A DNA stretch of 64,000 nucleotides from VRUE01 sp963699225. GTDB taxonomy: Bacteria; Actinomycetota; Thermoleophilia; Solirubrobacterales; 70-9. Under the pieces are notes generated by a model, which did no database searches, was not told the DNA's origin, and worked only from the letters and a program-made list of their open reading frames with translations. The stretch is from positions 2,774,738 to 2,838,737 of the forward strand of contig OY969423.1 of assembly GCA_963699225.1 (NCBI GenBank), read 5' to 3'. The position numbers and the translations under genes were made by a program. Numbering within the stretch: position 1 is the stretch's first letter; each line of letters starts with the position of its first letter. Positions 24,353 to 33,075 of the stretch are shown here, piece after piece.

Positions 24353-25103
24353 CCGGGCCCGGGGCGGGCGATTTCGCGCAGGTAGCCGCGCCAGGCGTCC
24401 TCTACCTCGCGGAAGCGAGCTTCAAAAGCGGCCTCGATCGTCGGCACCGCGCCGCCGGGCAGCAGTTTCAGGGCGAGCCGCTCGCAGGCCTCGGAGCCGC
24501 GTTCCATTTCGAGCAGGTCGAAGATCGTGCCGCCGAGGATCACCGCGTCGCGGCGGGAGGGGGGAAGGAAGGCCGAGCGCTCTCGCGCAGGCGCCGGATC
24601 ACCGCCGGCCGGTAGAAGCCGACCTGGCGCGAGAAGTACTGGGCGCCGCCTTCGACCAGCCAGGCCCAGCGCAGGTAGCGAGCGAAGCGGCGCGGCGTCC
24701 AGGAGGGGGGGAGCTCGCGGTTGTTGGCGGCGATGACGAGCTGGGCGTAGAGCCGCTCGGCCGTGCCCCGCAGCGCCTCGCGCGAGTCCTCGCCGCCGGC
24801 GCGGCGCTCCATGTGCGGGTCGTTGAGCACGTGCAGCTCGGTCGACATCGGCCAGCCGGCGAGGTAGCGGCGGCCGGCCGGGGCCGCCGACCAGCGCGCG
24901 GCGGGCAGGAACGGGTGGGCCAGCGCCAGCCAGACCGGGTTGGTGTGGACGACCACGGTAATGTCGCCCGGGACCACCTCAAAGCGGTCCTCGAGCCGCA
25001 GCCGCAGTTCCTCCATCCGGTCCAGCGTCCGCTCCGCGAAGGCCGAATCGCCGCTGTCGTGGCGCGCGGTGAAGCTCAAAGACTGCGTCTCAACCCACGG
25101 CAT
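24349..25103 (-). pseudogene. Peptidase_MA-like protein gene broken by a one-base frameshift
   Basis: Two minus-strand frames, 24540-25103 (187 aa) and 24349-24543 (64 aa), read as one protein if a single G is added to the six-G run at 24559-24564. The joined sequence would continue PSFPPSRRDAVILGGTIFDL, with ILGGT..DLL typical of the end of such proteins. The first part has DITVVVHTNPVWLALAHPFL and WLVEGGAQYFS, resembling the helix after the zinc site of gluzincin peptidases, but no HExxH is visible before it. As read, the frames overlap GTGA-style, so two separate small proteins are formally possible. A sequencing error in the homopolymer, a true mutation, or slippage would all give this picture. 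Confidence 0.65.
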
Positions 25104-25158
25104 TGCGCGACCTTACTAACGCGGCGTGGCCAAGTAGATCAAGGACGCAGGAAGCGAA

Positions 25159-25173
25159 GCGTGCTCCGCACGC
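25159..25173. other. Perfect short hairpin in a 109-base spacer
   Basis: GCGTGC-TCC-GCACGC. It lies between the DUF1802 gene and the broken peptidase-like gene, both on the minus strand. The outer spacer also carries an inverted GCGCGACCT / AGGTCGCG pair (about 25106 and 25204). There is no T-run, so it is not a typical terminator. Beyond this the spacer shows nothing. Confidence 0.35.
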
Positions 25174-25212
25174 GAGCGACCGAGGACGCCGATATGCGCC
25201 GGCCAGGTCGCG

Positions 25213-25842
25213 TTAGACCAGTGCGGGCTCTGCCGCACCGCATACGCCGAGGATCTCGGCGCGAGCGCGGTCGAACTCTTCGTCGGCCATCACCGGAGTG
25301 CCCTCGAAGGGCAGTTCGCGGTCGACCTCGACCCAGGAGCGGCAGCCGTGGTACTCCTCGCGCACCCGCACCGTGACTGGGCGGGGGATGCGGTGGACCC
25401 GCAGCAGCAGCACGTGCAGCGGGTGGCGGCGCTTCCAGTTGAGCCGCTTCTCCGCATAGTCGGGAGTCCAGACGTAGTAAGGCGAGAGGCCGTCGACCAC
25501 GCGCGGGTCGTTGACGGTGATGTGGTCAGTGACCTCGGCCCAGGCGCGCAGGCGCACCCGATCGGGCTGGGAGATGCCACCGTCCTGCAGCAGGGCGCGG
25601 GCCGGCGGTTCCTCGTCGGGCCAGACACCCTCCTCGAGGGCGCGACCGAGCTCAGGATGATGCGACTCCCGCACCAGGTTGTTCTGCTGGTGATCGAAGG
25701 TGGGGTAGAGGAAGAAGCGTTCGTGCTCGAGCTCGAAGTGCTTGTTCTCCTCGCGGATCCCGCCCTTGCGCAGGGTCAGCAACTGCTCGCCCTCGGCGAG
25801 TGCGCGGACCGTTACGGCCCATTCCTTGAAAGCGATCGGCAT
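25213..25842 (-). CDS. DUF1802 family protein
   Basis: 209 residues, start ATG 25842 (MPIAFKEWAVTVRALAEGEQ). The order of conserved pieces is LLTLRKGGIREENKHFELEH, FFLYPTFDHQQ, and a strongly basic/aromatic middle (YAEKRLNWKRRHPLHVLLLR). The sequence agrees with DUF1802, a family of unknown function in actinobacteria, cyanobacteria and deinococci. No signal or membrane helix. The 136-base stretch upstream (25843-25978) has nothing coding. Confidence 0.8.
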   Translation of the reverse strand: MPIAFKEWAVTVRALAEGEQLLTLRKGGIREENKHFELEHERFFLYPTFDHQQNNLVRESHHPELGRALEEGVWPDEEPPARALLQDGGISQPDRVRLRAWAEVTDHITVNDPRVVDGLSPYYVWTPDYAEKRLNWKRRHPLHVLLLRVHRIPRPVTVRVREEYHGCRSWVEVDRELPFEGTPVMADEEFDRARAEILGVCGAAEPALV

Positions 25843-25978
25843 TTGAAGTCGTACCTAGAAGAAGGTGGTTGAAGCAGGTGACTGGGAGGGGGGCACCTGT
25901 CCCATTCCATGGTGAGAAGCCCGCCCGGATCGCGCATTCTAGACCAGCGCGCCGGGATTGCAAAATTTGTGATGAATC

Positions 25979-27490
25979 TCACTGACTGCCGAGGCCGCCG
26001 CCGCCCGGAGTTTCGATCTTCAGGGTGTCACCGGGAGCGAGATCGCCTTCGCTCTTGCCGGGAAGCGGCTTGCCATTGAGGAGGTTGCGACCAAGGGCAC
26101 CATCGTCGCCGCCTTTGCGACCGCGCGGTTGATGCCGCCGCCGCTCGCTGATTAGCGAGAAGCGCATCGGCGCCAAGGCCTCGAGCTCGCGCACGATCCC
26201 GTCGCCGCCGCGGTGCTCACCCGCGCCGCCGCTGTCGCGCCGCACTGAGAGCTCGCGAACGCGCAGCGGGAACTCGCTCTCCAGTGCCTCGACTGGGGTG
26301 TTGAGCGTGTTCGACATCGCCACGTGGATGGCGCTCGGCCCGTCCGCGTCGGGGCAGGCGCCCTGGCCGCCGCCGAGCGTCTCGTAGTAGGTGAACTCCT
26401 GGTTGGCGAGGGTCAGGTTGTTCATCGTTCCCTGGCCCTGGGCTGGCACCGACCGGGCCCCGCCGAGGGCGGCGATGACGAGATCGGCGACGCGGCTGGA
26501 GGTCTCGACGTTGCCGGCGGCGACCGCAGCCGGGAAGCGGGCGTTGAGCAGGCAACCCCCGGGCGCCTTGACCGCGATCGGCCGGTAGGCGCCGGCGCAG
26601 GGCGGCGCGTCAGGATCGGTCAGCACGCGCACCGCGAAGAAGGCGGCCGACTTGGTCACCGACAGCGGGCAGTTGAGGTTGCCGCTCACCTGCGGGTCAG
26701 TGCCGCTGAAGTCGAGACTCAGCTCCTCGCCCGCGATCGTCGCCTCGACCCGCAGGAGCACGTCGTGCTCACCGCCGTCGGAGTCGGCCTCGAGCACGTC
26801 CTCGGCGGCGTAGGTGCCGTCGGGGAGCGAGGCGAGGGCTTTGCGGGTGCGTCGCTCGGCGTAGGCGAGGATCTCCTCCATCGCGGTGGCCAGGTGGTCG
26901 CGCCCGTGCCGCGCGACGAGCTCGCCGAGGCGTTGGGCGCCGATCCGATTGGCGGCTTCCTGCGCTCGCAGGTCGGCGAGCCGCTGCGCCGGGAAGCGCA
27001 TCTGTCCGGTGAGGTCACGCAGGACGTCCGGGCCGACGCGGGTTGGGGGGATCACCACTCCCTCGTCTTCCAGGCGGGTCGAGTTGGCTGGCATGCTGCC
27101 TGGGGTCGGTCCACCGACGTCGGCGTGGTGGGCTCTGCAGGCGGCGAAGCCGATCAGCTCGTCGGCGGCGAAGACCGGTGAGATCAGGCTGATGTCGGGC
27201 AGGTGGGTACCGCCGCGGTAGGGGTCGTTGAGGATCCACGAGCTGCCCGGTTCCTGCTCGAGATCGATCACGGCGGCAACCGCGTCCGGCATCGAGCCGA
27301 GGTGGACCGGGATGTGCTCGGCCTGCATCACCAGCTCCCCGCTGGCGTCGAAGATCGCCGTGGAGCAGTCGTGGCGCTCCTTGATGTTGGCCGAGTAGGC
27401 GGAGCGGATCAGGGCAGCGCCCATCTCCTCGCAGGCGGCGCGCAGGGCGCCGATCATCACCTGCAGGGCGATCGGATCGAGACCCGTCAT
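25979..27490 (-). CDS. Hydantoinase B / oxoprolinase B-type subunit
   Basis: 503 residues. HyuB hallmarks are visible: LDPIALQVMIGALRAACEEM, IRSAYSANIKERHDCSTAIF, DPYRGGTHLPDISLISPVF, LDFSGTDPQVSGNLNCP and TPGGGGLG at the end. Together with HyuA this family performs ATP-dependent hydrolysis of cyclic amides such as N-methylhydantoin or 5-oxoproline, or carboxylation of acetone-like substrates; which one applies cannot be told. ATG 27490 (AAAGG upstream) is preferred to ATG 27526. It follows hyuA by 51 bases on the same strand. Confidence 0.88.
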   Translation of the reverse strand: MTGLDPIALQVMIGALRAACEEMGAALIRSAYSANIKERHDCSTAIFDASGELVMQAEHIPVHLGSMPDAVAAVIDLEQEPGSSWILNDPYRGGTHLPDISLISPVFAADELIGFAACRAHHADVGGPTPGSMPANSTRLEDEGVVIPPTRVGPDVLRDLTGQMRFPAQRLADLRAQEAANRIGAQRLGELVARHGRDHLATAMEEILAYAERRTRKALASLPDGTYAAEDVLEADSDGGEHDVLLRVEATIAGEELSLDFSGTDPQVSGNLNCPLSVTKSAAFFAVRVLTDPDAPPCAGAYRPIAVKAPGGCLLNARFPAAVAAGNVETSSRVADLVIAALGGARSVPAQGQGTMNNLTLANQEFTYYETLGGGQGACPDADGPSAIHVAMSNTLNTPVEALESEFPLRVRELSVRRDSGGAGEHRGGDGIVRELEALAPMRFSLISERRRHQPRGRKGGDDGALGRNLLNGKPLPGKSEGDLAPGDTLKIETPGGGGLGSQ

Positions 27491-27541
27491 CCGATCGCCT
27501 TTCGGTGAAACGCTTTGTCCCTCCATCGCATGGTCAAAGCG

Positions 27542-29515
27542 TTACACCTCGATATCCGCCCGGATCGTGCCGGCCTCGTCGACCGCCGCGGTCCACCCCG
27601 GCGGCACCACGAAGGTGCTCTGCGGGAGTTCGAAGACGACTGGACCCTCCGCCTCGGTCCCCGCGGCCGGCTCGCCGCGCAGGACCGGCGTCTCCATCCA
27701 CTCGCCGTCGAAGCGGACGCGCCGCGAGCCGTGCTCGACCGTCCCGGCAGAGGCGGTGGGCCGAGGGCGGGCGCCGGGGGTGACCATCGCCAAGCGGATG
27801 TGGACGAGCACGACCTCGGCCTCGGGGTCACGGTGACCGTAGAGCTGCTCGTGGGCCGCGGCGAAGCGCTCCGCGAGGTCGGCCGGGTCGGGGCGCGTCG
27901 AGCCGTTCACCGGCAGCTCGAAGGCCTGGCCGGCGTAGCGCATCTCGTAGGTGACTTCCGGTGTCGCTTCCGGGCTGCCGCCGAGGCCGGCGGCTAGCTC
28001 CTCGACTGCGGCGGCGACGTGCTCGGCGGTGAAGTCCGCGCCGGCGAGCATCACCGTGCGAGTGGTGTCGCGGCGGCGGTCGGACGCGCAGAGACCGAGC
28101 GCCGAGAGTACGCCGCCGGCGCGCGGGCAGAGGATGCGGCCGATCTCGAGCTCGGCGGCGATCTCCGCGGCGTGCATCGGGCCGGCACCGCCGAAGGGCA
28201 AGAGGGCAAAACGGCGTGGGTCGATGCCGCGCTCGACCGTGACCACGCGCAGCGCCCGCACCATCTCCTGGTTGGCGACCCGCACGATTCCTTCGGCGGT
28301 CTCCACCGGGTCGAGCCCGAGCGAGGAAGCCAGCGAGGCGATTGCCCTCTCGGCGGCGTTCGCGTCCAGCCGCACGTCGCCGGCCAGCTTCGAGTCGGCG
28401 GCGAGCCGGCCGAGCAACAGGTTGGCGTCGGTGACGGTCGGCTCGCCGCCACCGCGGCCGTAACAGGCGGGCCCAGGCTCGGCACCGGCTGACTGGGGAC
28501 CGACCCGCAGGGCGCCGCCCTCGTCGCGCCAGCCAATCGAGCTGCCCCCGGCACCGACGGTGTGAACGTCAACCATCGGCAGCTGGATCACGCGGCCGGC
28601 GATCGTGCGCGAGTCGGTTCGCTTGACCTCGCCCCCCTCGACCACGCAGACGTCGCACGAGGTCCCGCCCATGTCGAAGCCGAGCGCGTTGCCGTCGCCG
28701 GAGTGCTGGGCGAGCAGGCCGGCGCCGACCGCGCCGCCGGCTGGCCCGGAGAGCACACTCCAGGCACCCCCCCGCGCCGCCTGCTCGGCGCTCGCCACGC
28801 CGCCCGAGGACTGCATCACGAGCGGCGCGGGCAGCCCCGCACTCGTCGCGGCCTCTGCCAGCCGCCCCAGGTAGCGACCGAGCAGGGGTGAGAGGTAGGC
28901 GTCGATCGCGGTGGTCGAGCAGCGCTCGTACTCGCGGAAGCGGGGTAGGACCTCGTGTGAGGCGGAGACGTGCACGCCGGGCAGCTCGCCGCGCAGGTGC
29001 TCGGCGATGCGCCGCTCGTGGGACGGGTCGAGGTAGGAGAAGAGCAGGCAGATCGCGACGGCCTCGGCGCCGCTGTCGCGCACCAGCTCGGCAAGACGAC
29101 CCGGCTCCGCCTCGCCGAGCGGCTCGATCACGCCCTGCGGGCCGACGCGCTCGGCCGCTTCGAAGCGCAACTCCGGCGCGATCAGGGGTATCGGCTTCGG
29201 CGCGCAGAGCCGGTAGAGCTGCGGCCGATCCTGGCGGCCGATCTCGAGCACGTCGGCGAAGCCGCGGGTCGCGATCAGGGCAGTGCGGGCGCCACGTTCC
29301 TCGAGCAGCGCGTTGGTGCCGACGGTCATCCCGTGAGCGAAGGCTTCGATCTCACCGACATTGGCGCCGGCCAGCTCGATCACCGCCTTGACCGCGGCAA
29401 TCACCGCCCGCGATTGGTCGTCGGGGGTGGTCGGCAGCTTTGCCGTGTGGAGTTGCTCGCCGTCGAAGAGGACGGCGTCGGTGAAGGTCCCGCCTACGTC
29501 GACACCGAGCAGCAC
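27542..29515 (-). CDS. Hydantoinase A / oxoprolinase A-type subunit
   Basis: 657 residues. GTG start gives MLLGVDVGGTFTDAVLFDGE, the phosphate-1 motif of the ASKHA-like ATPase fold. Other signatures are AHGMTVGTNALLEERGARTA, VMQSSGGVASAEQAA, GFDMGGTSCDVCVV, DVHTVGAGGSSIGWRD, and PGPACYGRGGGEPTVTDAN. Partner of the hyuB product. The gene begins 14 bases after nadB and is probably in one operon with it (coiled-coil gene, nadB, hyuA, hyuB). The N-terminal kinase-like half and C-terminal half are both complete. Confidence 0.88.
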   Translation of the reverse strand: MLLGVDVGGTFTDAVLFDGEQLHTAKLPTTPDDQSRAVIAAVKAVIELAGANVGEIEAFAHGMTVGTNALLEERGARTALIATRGFADVLEIGRQDRPQLYRLCAPKPIPLIAPELRFEAAERVGPQGVIEPLGEAEPGRLAELVRDSGAEAVAICLLFSYLDPSHERRIAEHLRGELPGVHVSASHEVLPRFREYERCSTTAIDAYLSPLLGRYLGRLAEAATSAGLPAPLVMQSSGGVASAEQAARGGAWSVLSGPAGGAVGAGLLAQHSGDGNALGFDMGGTSCDVCVVEGGEVKRTDSRTIAGRVIQLPMVDVHTVGAGGSSIGWRDEGGALRVGPQSAGAEPGPACYGRGGGEPTVTDANLLLGRLAADSKLAGDVRLDANAAERAIASLASSLGLDPVETAEGIVRVANQEMVRALRVVTVERGIDPRRFALLPFGGAGPMHAAEIAAELEIGRILCPRAGGVLSALGLCASDRRRDTTRTVMLAGADFTAEHVAAAVEELAAGLGGSPEATPEVTYEMRYAGQAFELPVNGSTRPDPADLAERFAAAHEQLYGHRDPEAEVVLVHIRLAMVTPGARPRPTASAGTVEHGSRRVRFDGEWMETPVLRGEPAAGTEAEGPVVFELPQSTFVVPPGWTAAVDEAGTIRADIEV

Positions 29516-29529
29516 GCCCCGAAGCTAGC

Positions 29530-30975
29530 TCAGCGCCAGCTTTCGCGGCGCAGCTCGCCATCGGCGGCCAGCACGAAGTGGGTGCCGTCGAGCTCGGGGT
29601 CGATGCCAGGGAAGTCACTGCGCAGGTGGCCGCCGCGCGACTCGCGACGGGCCAGCGCACAGGTCGCGATCGCTCTAGCGAGGGGGAAAGGGTCCTCCAG
29701 GAGCTGACTCAGCCGCTCGGGGTCGCGGCGGGGGCCGGCGAGGGCCCAGACCGCATCGCGGGTTGCCTCGCTCGGTGGCTCGAAGCGCCAATCGCCGGGC
29801 GCGGCTGGGTCGAGCGCGGCGGTCTCCTCCAGCGCCGCCCGGGCCGCTCGGGCGCCGAAGACGAAGCACTCGCTGAGCGAGTTGGAGGCCAGCCTGTTGG
29901 CACCGTGCAGGCCGGTACAGGAGCACTCGCCGACGGCGAAGAGCCCGGCCAGCGAGGAGCGTCCCTCGAGATCGACAACGATGCCGCCCATTGTGTAGTG
30001 CGCGGCCGGGGCGACAGGGATCAGCTCGCTGGTGGGCTCGAGTCCCGCCTCTTGCAAAGAGGAGAAGACGTTGGGGAAGCGGCTGGGGTCGAGCTCACGC
30101 AGGTCGAGGTGGACCGCGTCAGCGCCGTCGGCCTGCATGCGGTCAAGCAGCGCCGCCGTGACCGCGTCGCGCGGGGAGAGCTCATCGGTGAAGCGGCGCC
30201 CGGCGGTGTCGAGCAGCGTCGCTCCCTCGCCCCGAACCGCCTCTGTTATCAGCAGGCCGTCAAAACGCGTGCCGGGCAAGAAGAGCGCGGTCGGGTGGAA
30301 CTGGCAGAACTCGAGGTCAGCGAGGTCCGCTCCCGCCGCCGAGGCCATGGTTGGGCCGGCGCCGATCGCTCCCCAGGGATTCGAGGTACGCCGCCACAGC
30401 GCCGCCGCTCCACCGGTCGCCAGGATCGTCGCCGCGGCGGCAATCTGCTCGTTATCGGTGAGCACCCCGTGGCAGCGCTCGCCGTCGCTCCACAGGGCTG
30501 TCATCGAGGCCCGCTCGCGGACCTCGATCCGCTGCTCGCGAGCGACCATCGCTGCCAGCTTCGAGGTGATCTCGTGCCCGGTCGCGCTGCCGCCCGAGTG
30601 GACGATGCGGCGCCTCGTGTGTCCGCCCTCGAGGCCGAGCGCGAGCTCGCCGTCGGGGGCTAGATCGAAGACGACGCCGCGTGAGCGCAGCTCCCCCACG
30701 GCCGCGGGTGCCTCCTCGACCAGGGTCTGCACGGCTGCTGTCCGGCAGAGCCCGCGCCCGGCCGCGAGCGTGTCGGCGGCGTGCTGCTCGGGCGAGTCGC
30801 CTCCCTCGAGCGCCGCGGCAAGCCCACCTTGCGCCCAGTAGCTGGCGCTCTGGGAGAGGGGGGTGCGCGAGACGAGGCAGACGCGCGCGCCTCCCTCAGC
30901 AGCCTTCAGCGCCGTCCAGAGGCCTGCCGCGCCGCCGCCGACGACGGCGACGTCGAACTCGGCTTTGGGGGCTAT
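29530..30975 (-). CDS. nadB: L-aspartate oxidase, apparently with an AUA start
   Basis: Read from 30975 the frame encodes a full-length, uninterrupted NadB of about 481 residues. It has the FAD-binding FDVAVVGGGAAGLWTALKAA, LSQSASYWAQGGLAAAL, HSGGSATGHEITSKLA, EFCQFHPTALFLPG, EAVRGEGATLLDTAGRRF, HYTMGGIVVDLEG and GANRLASNSLSECFVFGARA. NadB oxidises aspartate to iminoaspartate for NAD synthesis; nadA and nadC are not in the window. No ATG, GTG or TTG exists in frame before residue 82, which is far inside the FAD domain. The expected start position is ATA at 30975-30973, overlapping the TAG stop of the upstream gene (ATAG), with GAGAGG about nine bases before it. A true AUA start, a mutated ATG, or a sequencing error are the options. 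Confidence 0.85.
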   Translation of the reverse strand: MAPKAEFDVAVVGGGAAGLWTALKAAEGGARVCLVSRTPLSQSASYWAQGGLAAALEGGDSPEQHAADTLAAGRGLCRTAAVQTLVEEAPAAVGELRSRGVVFDLAPDGELALGLEGGHTRRRIVHSGGSATGHEITSKLAAMVAREQRIEVRERASMTALWSDGERCHGVLTDNEQIAAAATILATGGAAALWRRTSNPWGAIGAGPTMASAAGADLADLEFCQFHPTALFLPGTRFDGLLITEAVRGEGATLLDTAGRRFTDELSPRDAVTAALLDRMQADGADAVHLDLRELDPSRFPNVFSSLQEAGLEPTSELIPVAPAAHYTMGGIVVDLEGRSSLAGLFAVGECSCTGLHGANRLASNSLSECFVFGARAARAALEETAALDPAAPGDWRFEPPSEATRDAVWALAGPRRDPERLSQLLEDPFPLARAIATCALARRESRGGHLRSDFPGIDPELDGTHFVLAADGELRRESWR

Positions 30976-31391
30976 CGCTGCCCGGCCTCTCGGCGGATCG
31001 TCTCGACTTGACCGCGCAGCCAGGCCGCTGCCGCTTCCCGGGCGCGGGCCCGCTCGTCGGTGATCGCGCCTTCTGCCTCGGCAGCGCGCTTCTCGGCGTC
31101 GGTGATCCGCTGCTCTGTGGTCTCTGCCTGCGCCTCGATCTCGGCTAGGCGGCTCTCTGCCTCGGCGACGATCCGGTCCTTTGCCTCGCGCTCGCGACGC
31201 AGCTCCTCGGCATGAGCGGCTTTCAGCTGCTCGAGCGCCTCCGAGGCCTTGGCGCGCTCGCTCTCGAGATCGGTCTCGAGCGCCTCGATCTCGGCGGCCA
31301 CCCGCTTCTCGGCCGAGCTAGCCGCGGCAGCCGCCTCCTCAAGACGGCGCTTCGCCATCTCGACCTGGGCGCTGAGGTCCTCGCCGCTCAC
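30972..31391 (-). CDS. Small coiled-coil protein
   Basis: 139 residues, nearly all Ala/Glu/Arg/Lys with heptad character from residue 8 to 125 (for example VEMAKRRLEEAAAAASSAEK and EREAKDRIVAEAESRLAEIE). It has no signal peptide or membrane segment. GTG start. The TAG stop overlaps the proposed ATA start of nadB by two bases. Reminiscent of DivIVA-associated or structural coiled coils, but no family is recognised. Confidence 0.72.
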   Translation of the reverse strand: MSGEDLSAQVEMAKRRLEEAAAAASSAEKRVAAEIEALETDLESERAKASEALEQLKAAHAEELRREREAKDRIVAEAESRLAEIEAQAETTEQRITDAEKRAAEAEGAITDERARAREAAAAWLRGQVETIRREAGQR

Positions 31392-31403
31392 GCGCTCAAT
31401 CTA

Positions 31404-32345
31404 TTACGCGCTGGCGAGGACGGCGCGGTAGGCCTCGAGCGTGCGCTTTGCCATTCGCGTTGCGGAGAGCGTGGTGGCGCGGGCCGAGCCTTCCACCCGA
31501 GGGTCGGCGGAGTCGAGCAAGGGCGCGGCAGCGGCGCGCCAGGAGTCCAGCTCGAAGGGGGCGCAGAGGGCCCCGCGCACGCCGCCGAGCGCGTAGGGGG
31601 CGATGCCGACCGGGGTGGAGAGGACGGGGACGTTGCAGGCGAGCGCCTCGATCGCGGCAAGCCCGAAGCCCTCGTAGTCGGAGGTGATGAGGACCGCGTT
31701 GGCGGCGTTGACCCAGAGCGGCATCAGCTCGGGCTCGATCGCGCCGCCGGTAAGCAGCTCGGCTCCACAGGCGGCTGCGAGCTCGGCAGCGCGATCATGG
31801 CGCTTCTCCGGGCGGGCCGGGTTGGCGGGAAAGAGGAGGTAGCGGCCGTCGGGCTCTAGGCCGAGCTCGCGCCGTGCCTCGGCCCGGGAGCGCGGCTGGA
31901 AGCGGCGCAGGTCCGGCCCGCAGGGCAGAACCGCCGAGCCAGGAACGGGGGGCAGGCCGGGGCGGCTGTCCTCGGGGTCGAAGAGGGCGCGGGAGACGGC
32001 GGCGACGAGGTCGACCCGCCAGGCGAGGCGGCGGGAGAGCGGCCCGACCAGCCAGTGGCGGACGTCGGTGCCGTGGAAGCTGACCAGGAGCGGCCGGGCT
32101 CCGGCGAGGTGCGCACACCAGCCGACGAGCCCGTAGTGGGCGTGGACGAGGTCAAAGCGCTCCCGCCGCAGCAGGCGTCGCAGGCGCCGTGTCGCCGGCA
32201 GGTACTCGTTGCGCCCGGGCGGGAACTCGAAACGCACCGTCTCGACTCCGCAGCGCTCGAGCGCGTCGATCTGGTCGCGCACCCAGCGACCGCGCTGCGG
32301 CGCACCCGCATCCGGCACGAAATTGGTCACGATCAGCACCCGCAC
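31404..32345 (-). CDS. GT4-type glycosyltransferase
   Basis: 313 residues, GT-B fold. N-terminal acceptor half begins MRVLIVTNFVPDAGAPQRGR and includes DLVHAHYGLVGWCAH and VSFHGTDVRHW. The donor half includes LLFPANPARPEKRHDRA and the GT4 E-x7-E motif in YEGFGLAAIEALACNVPVLS followed by TPVGIAPYALG. Predicted to transfer a sugar to a lipid or surface acceptor in the cytoplasm; substrates unknown. GTG start at 32345. It ends 12 bases before the coiled-coil gene. Confidence 0.86.
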   Translation of the reverse strand: MRVLIVTNFVPDAGAPQRGRWVRDQIDALERCGVETVRFEFPPGRNEYLPATRRLRRLLRRERFDLVHAHYGLVGWCAHLAGARPLLVSFHGTDVRHWLVGPLSRRLAWRVDLVAAVSRALFDPEDSRPGLPPVPGSAVLPCGPDLRRFQPRSRAEARRELGLEPDGRYLLFPANPARPEKRHDRAAELAAACGAELLTGGAIEPELMPLWVNAANAVLITSDYEGFGLAAIEALACNVPVLSTPVGIAPYALGGVRGALCAPFELDSWRAAAAPLLDSADPRVEGSARATTLSATRMAKRTLEAYRAVLASA

Positions 32346-32389
32346 GCGAGGGAGGCTAACCCCGGCCCAACCTGAATCGCGTCACAGAA

Positions 32390-32421
32390 CCGGCACGAAC
32401 GCGTCTTGTTCGGCGCGCCGG
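32390..32421 (+). other. Hairpin in the pilin gene leader
   Basis: Outer arms CCGGC/GCCGG and inner arms CGAAC/GTTCG close a seven-base loop, with one bulged A and a GCGC bulge. It lies in the 119-base divergent spacer between the glycosyltransferase and pilin genes. The role is unknown; it could be part of the pilin mRNA leader. Confidence 0.35.
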
Positions 32422-32464
32422 GCCCCCCGAGCATCGATCTCCAAACCGCAAAAGGAGGCGTTCG

Positions 32465-32710
32465 ATGCTTTACATGTTGATGGGGTACCTGCACGCCGCG
32501 ATCGAGGGACGGGTGCGGGCGATTCGCTCGCTGGCCGGTGAGCGGGGGCAGGGCACGGTCGAGTACGTCGGTTTGATCCTGCTCGTCTCGCTGCTGATGG
32601 TGGGCATGGTCGCGGCGATGAAAGGGTTCAACGGCAAGCAGGGCACCGAGTTGGCGGACGTGATCGTCAACAAGATCAAGGAGGCGGTGGACAAGGTGGC
32701 CTTCAAATGA
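32465..32710 (+). CDS. Flp/TadE-like type IV pilin precursor
   Basis: 81 residues. A basic leader with a class III signal region (GERGQGTVEYVGLILLVSLL) is followed by one hydrophobic helix and a short amphipathic tail. The G-Q-G-T-x-E-Y sequence is the conserved start of Flp-type pilins and related Tad pseudopilins, with the Glu five residues after the prepilin peptidase site. A strong AAGGAGG ribosome-binding site precedes the ATG. No tad assembly genes are nearby, so it depends on machinery encoded elsewhere. Confidence 0.8.
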   Translation: MLYMLMGYLHAAIEGRVRAIRSLAGERGQGTVEYVGLILLVSLLMVGMVAAMKGFNGKQGTELADVIVNKIKEAVDKVAFK

Positions 32711-32822
32711 GCGCGGTGGAGGGGCGGTCTGCGCGGGCCGCCCCCGCCCCCTTGCCACAGGCGCGATGGCTGGTCGATTCGGTGCAGATGCCGCCGGGGC
32801 GGATTCCGTCTGAGCTGAGTCC

Positions 32823-32837
32823 TATGCTGTATTACAG
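32823..32837 (+). promoter_or_regulatory. -10 and palindromic operator of the VapBC pair
   Basis: TATGCT (32823-32828) runs into CTGTATTACAG (32827-32837), a perfect palindrome, ending one base before the antitoxin ATG. Transcription would start inside the palindrome, giving a nearly leaderless mRNA. The layout suits autorepression by the RHH antitoxin. Confidence 0.55.
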
Positions 32838-32838
32838 T

Positions 32839-33075
32839 ATGAAGCATCGAACTCAGCTATATCTGGATGAGGGCCAGTACCGCTGGTTGAAGCAACGGGC
32901 CGGCGAGGCCGGGAGCATCGCCGCGGTTGTGCGTGACCTAATCGATGCCGAGCGTGCCCGCGGGGTCGATCCCGCCACGGATCCGTTGCTGAGCTATCTC
33001 GTCGACGAGGCGCCCGGCAAAGGCCGCAAGGGCACCAGCGTCAGCAGCCTGGATCGCGATCTCTACGGCTCATGA
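32839..33075 (+). CDS. VapB-like ribbon-helix-helix antitoxin
   Basis: 78 residues. MKHRTQLYLDEGQYRWLKQR is the RHH strand-helix, followed by AGSIAAVVRDLIDAERARG. The acidic/flexible C-terminus (LSYLVDEAPGKGRKGTSVSS) is the likely toxin-binding part. A longer frame from 32707 encodes a non-conserved stretch crossing the promoter and is rejected. The stop overlaps the toxin start (ATGA). It binds and inhibits the PIN toxin and represses the operon in known VapBC pairs. Confidence 0.82.
   Translation: MKHRTQLYLDEGQYRWLKQRAGEAGSIAAVVRDLIDAERARGVDPATDPLLSYLVDEAPGKGRKGTSVSSLDRDLYGS

Noticed and set aside
24540..25103. Active zinc metallopeptidase assignment
   Set aside because: No HExxH motif is visible before the WLVEGGAQYFS helix, so only a peptidase-like, probably inactive, fold is claimed.
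25104..25212. tRNA-like or attachment-site sequence in the spacer with a hairpin
   Set aside because: No cloverleaf, no T-loop consensus and no integrase nearby; only short inverted repeats.
32707..32838. 44-residue N-terminal extension of the VapB-like antitoxin
   Set aside because: It crosses the likely promoter and palindrome and has no RHH-like sequence. ATG 32839 gives the normal start.
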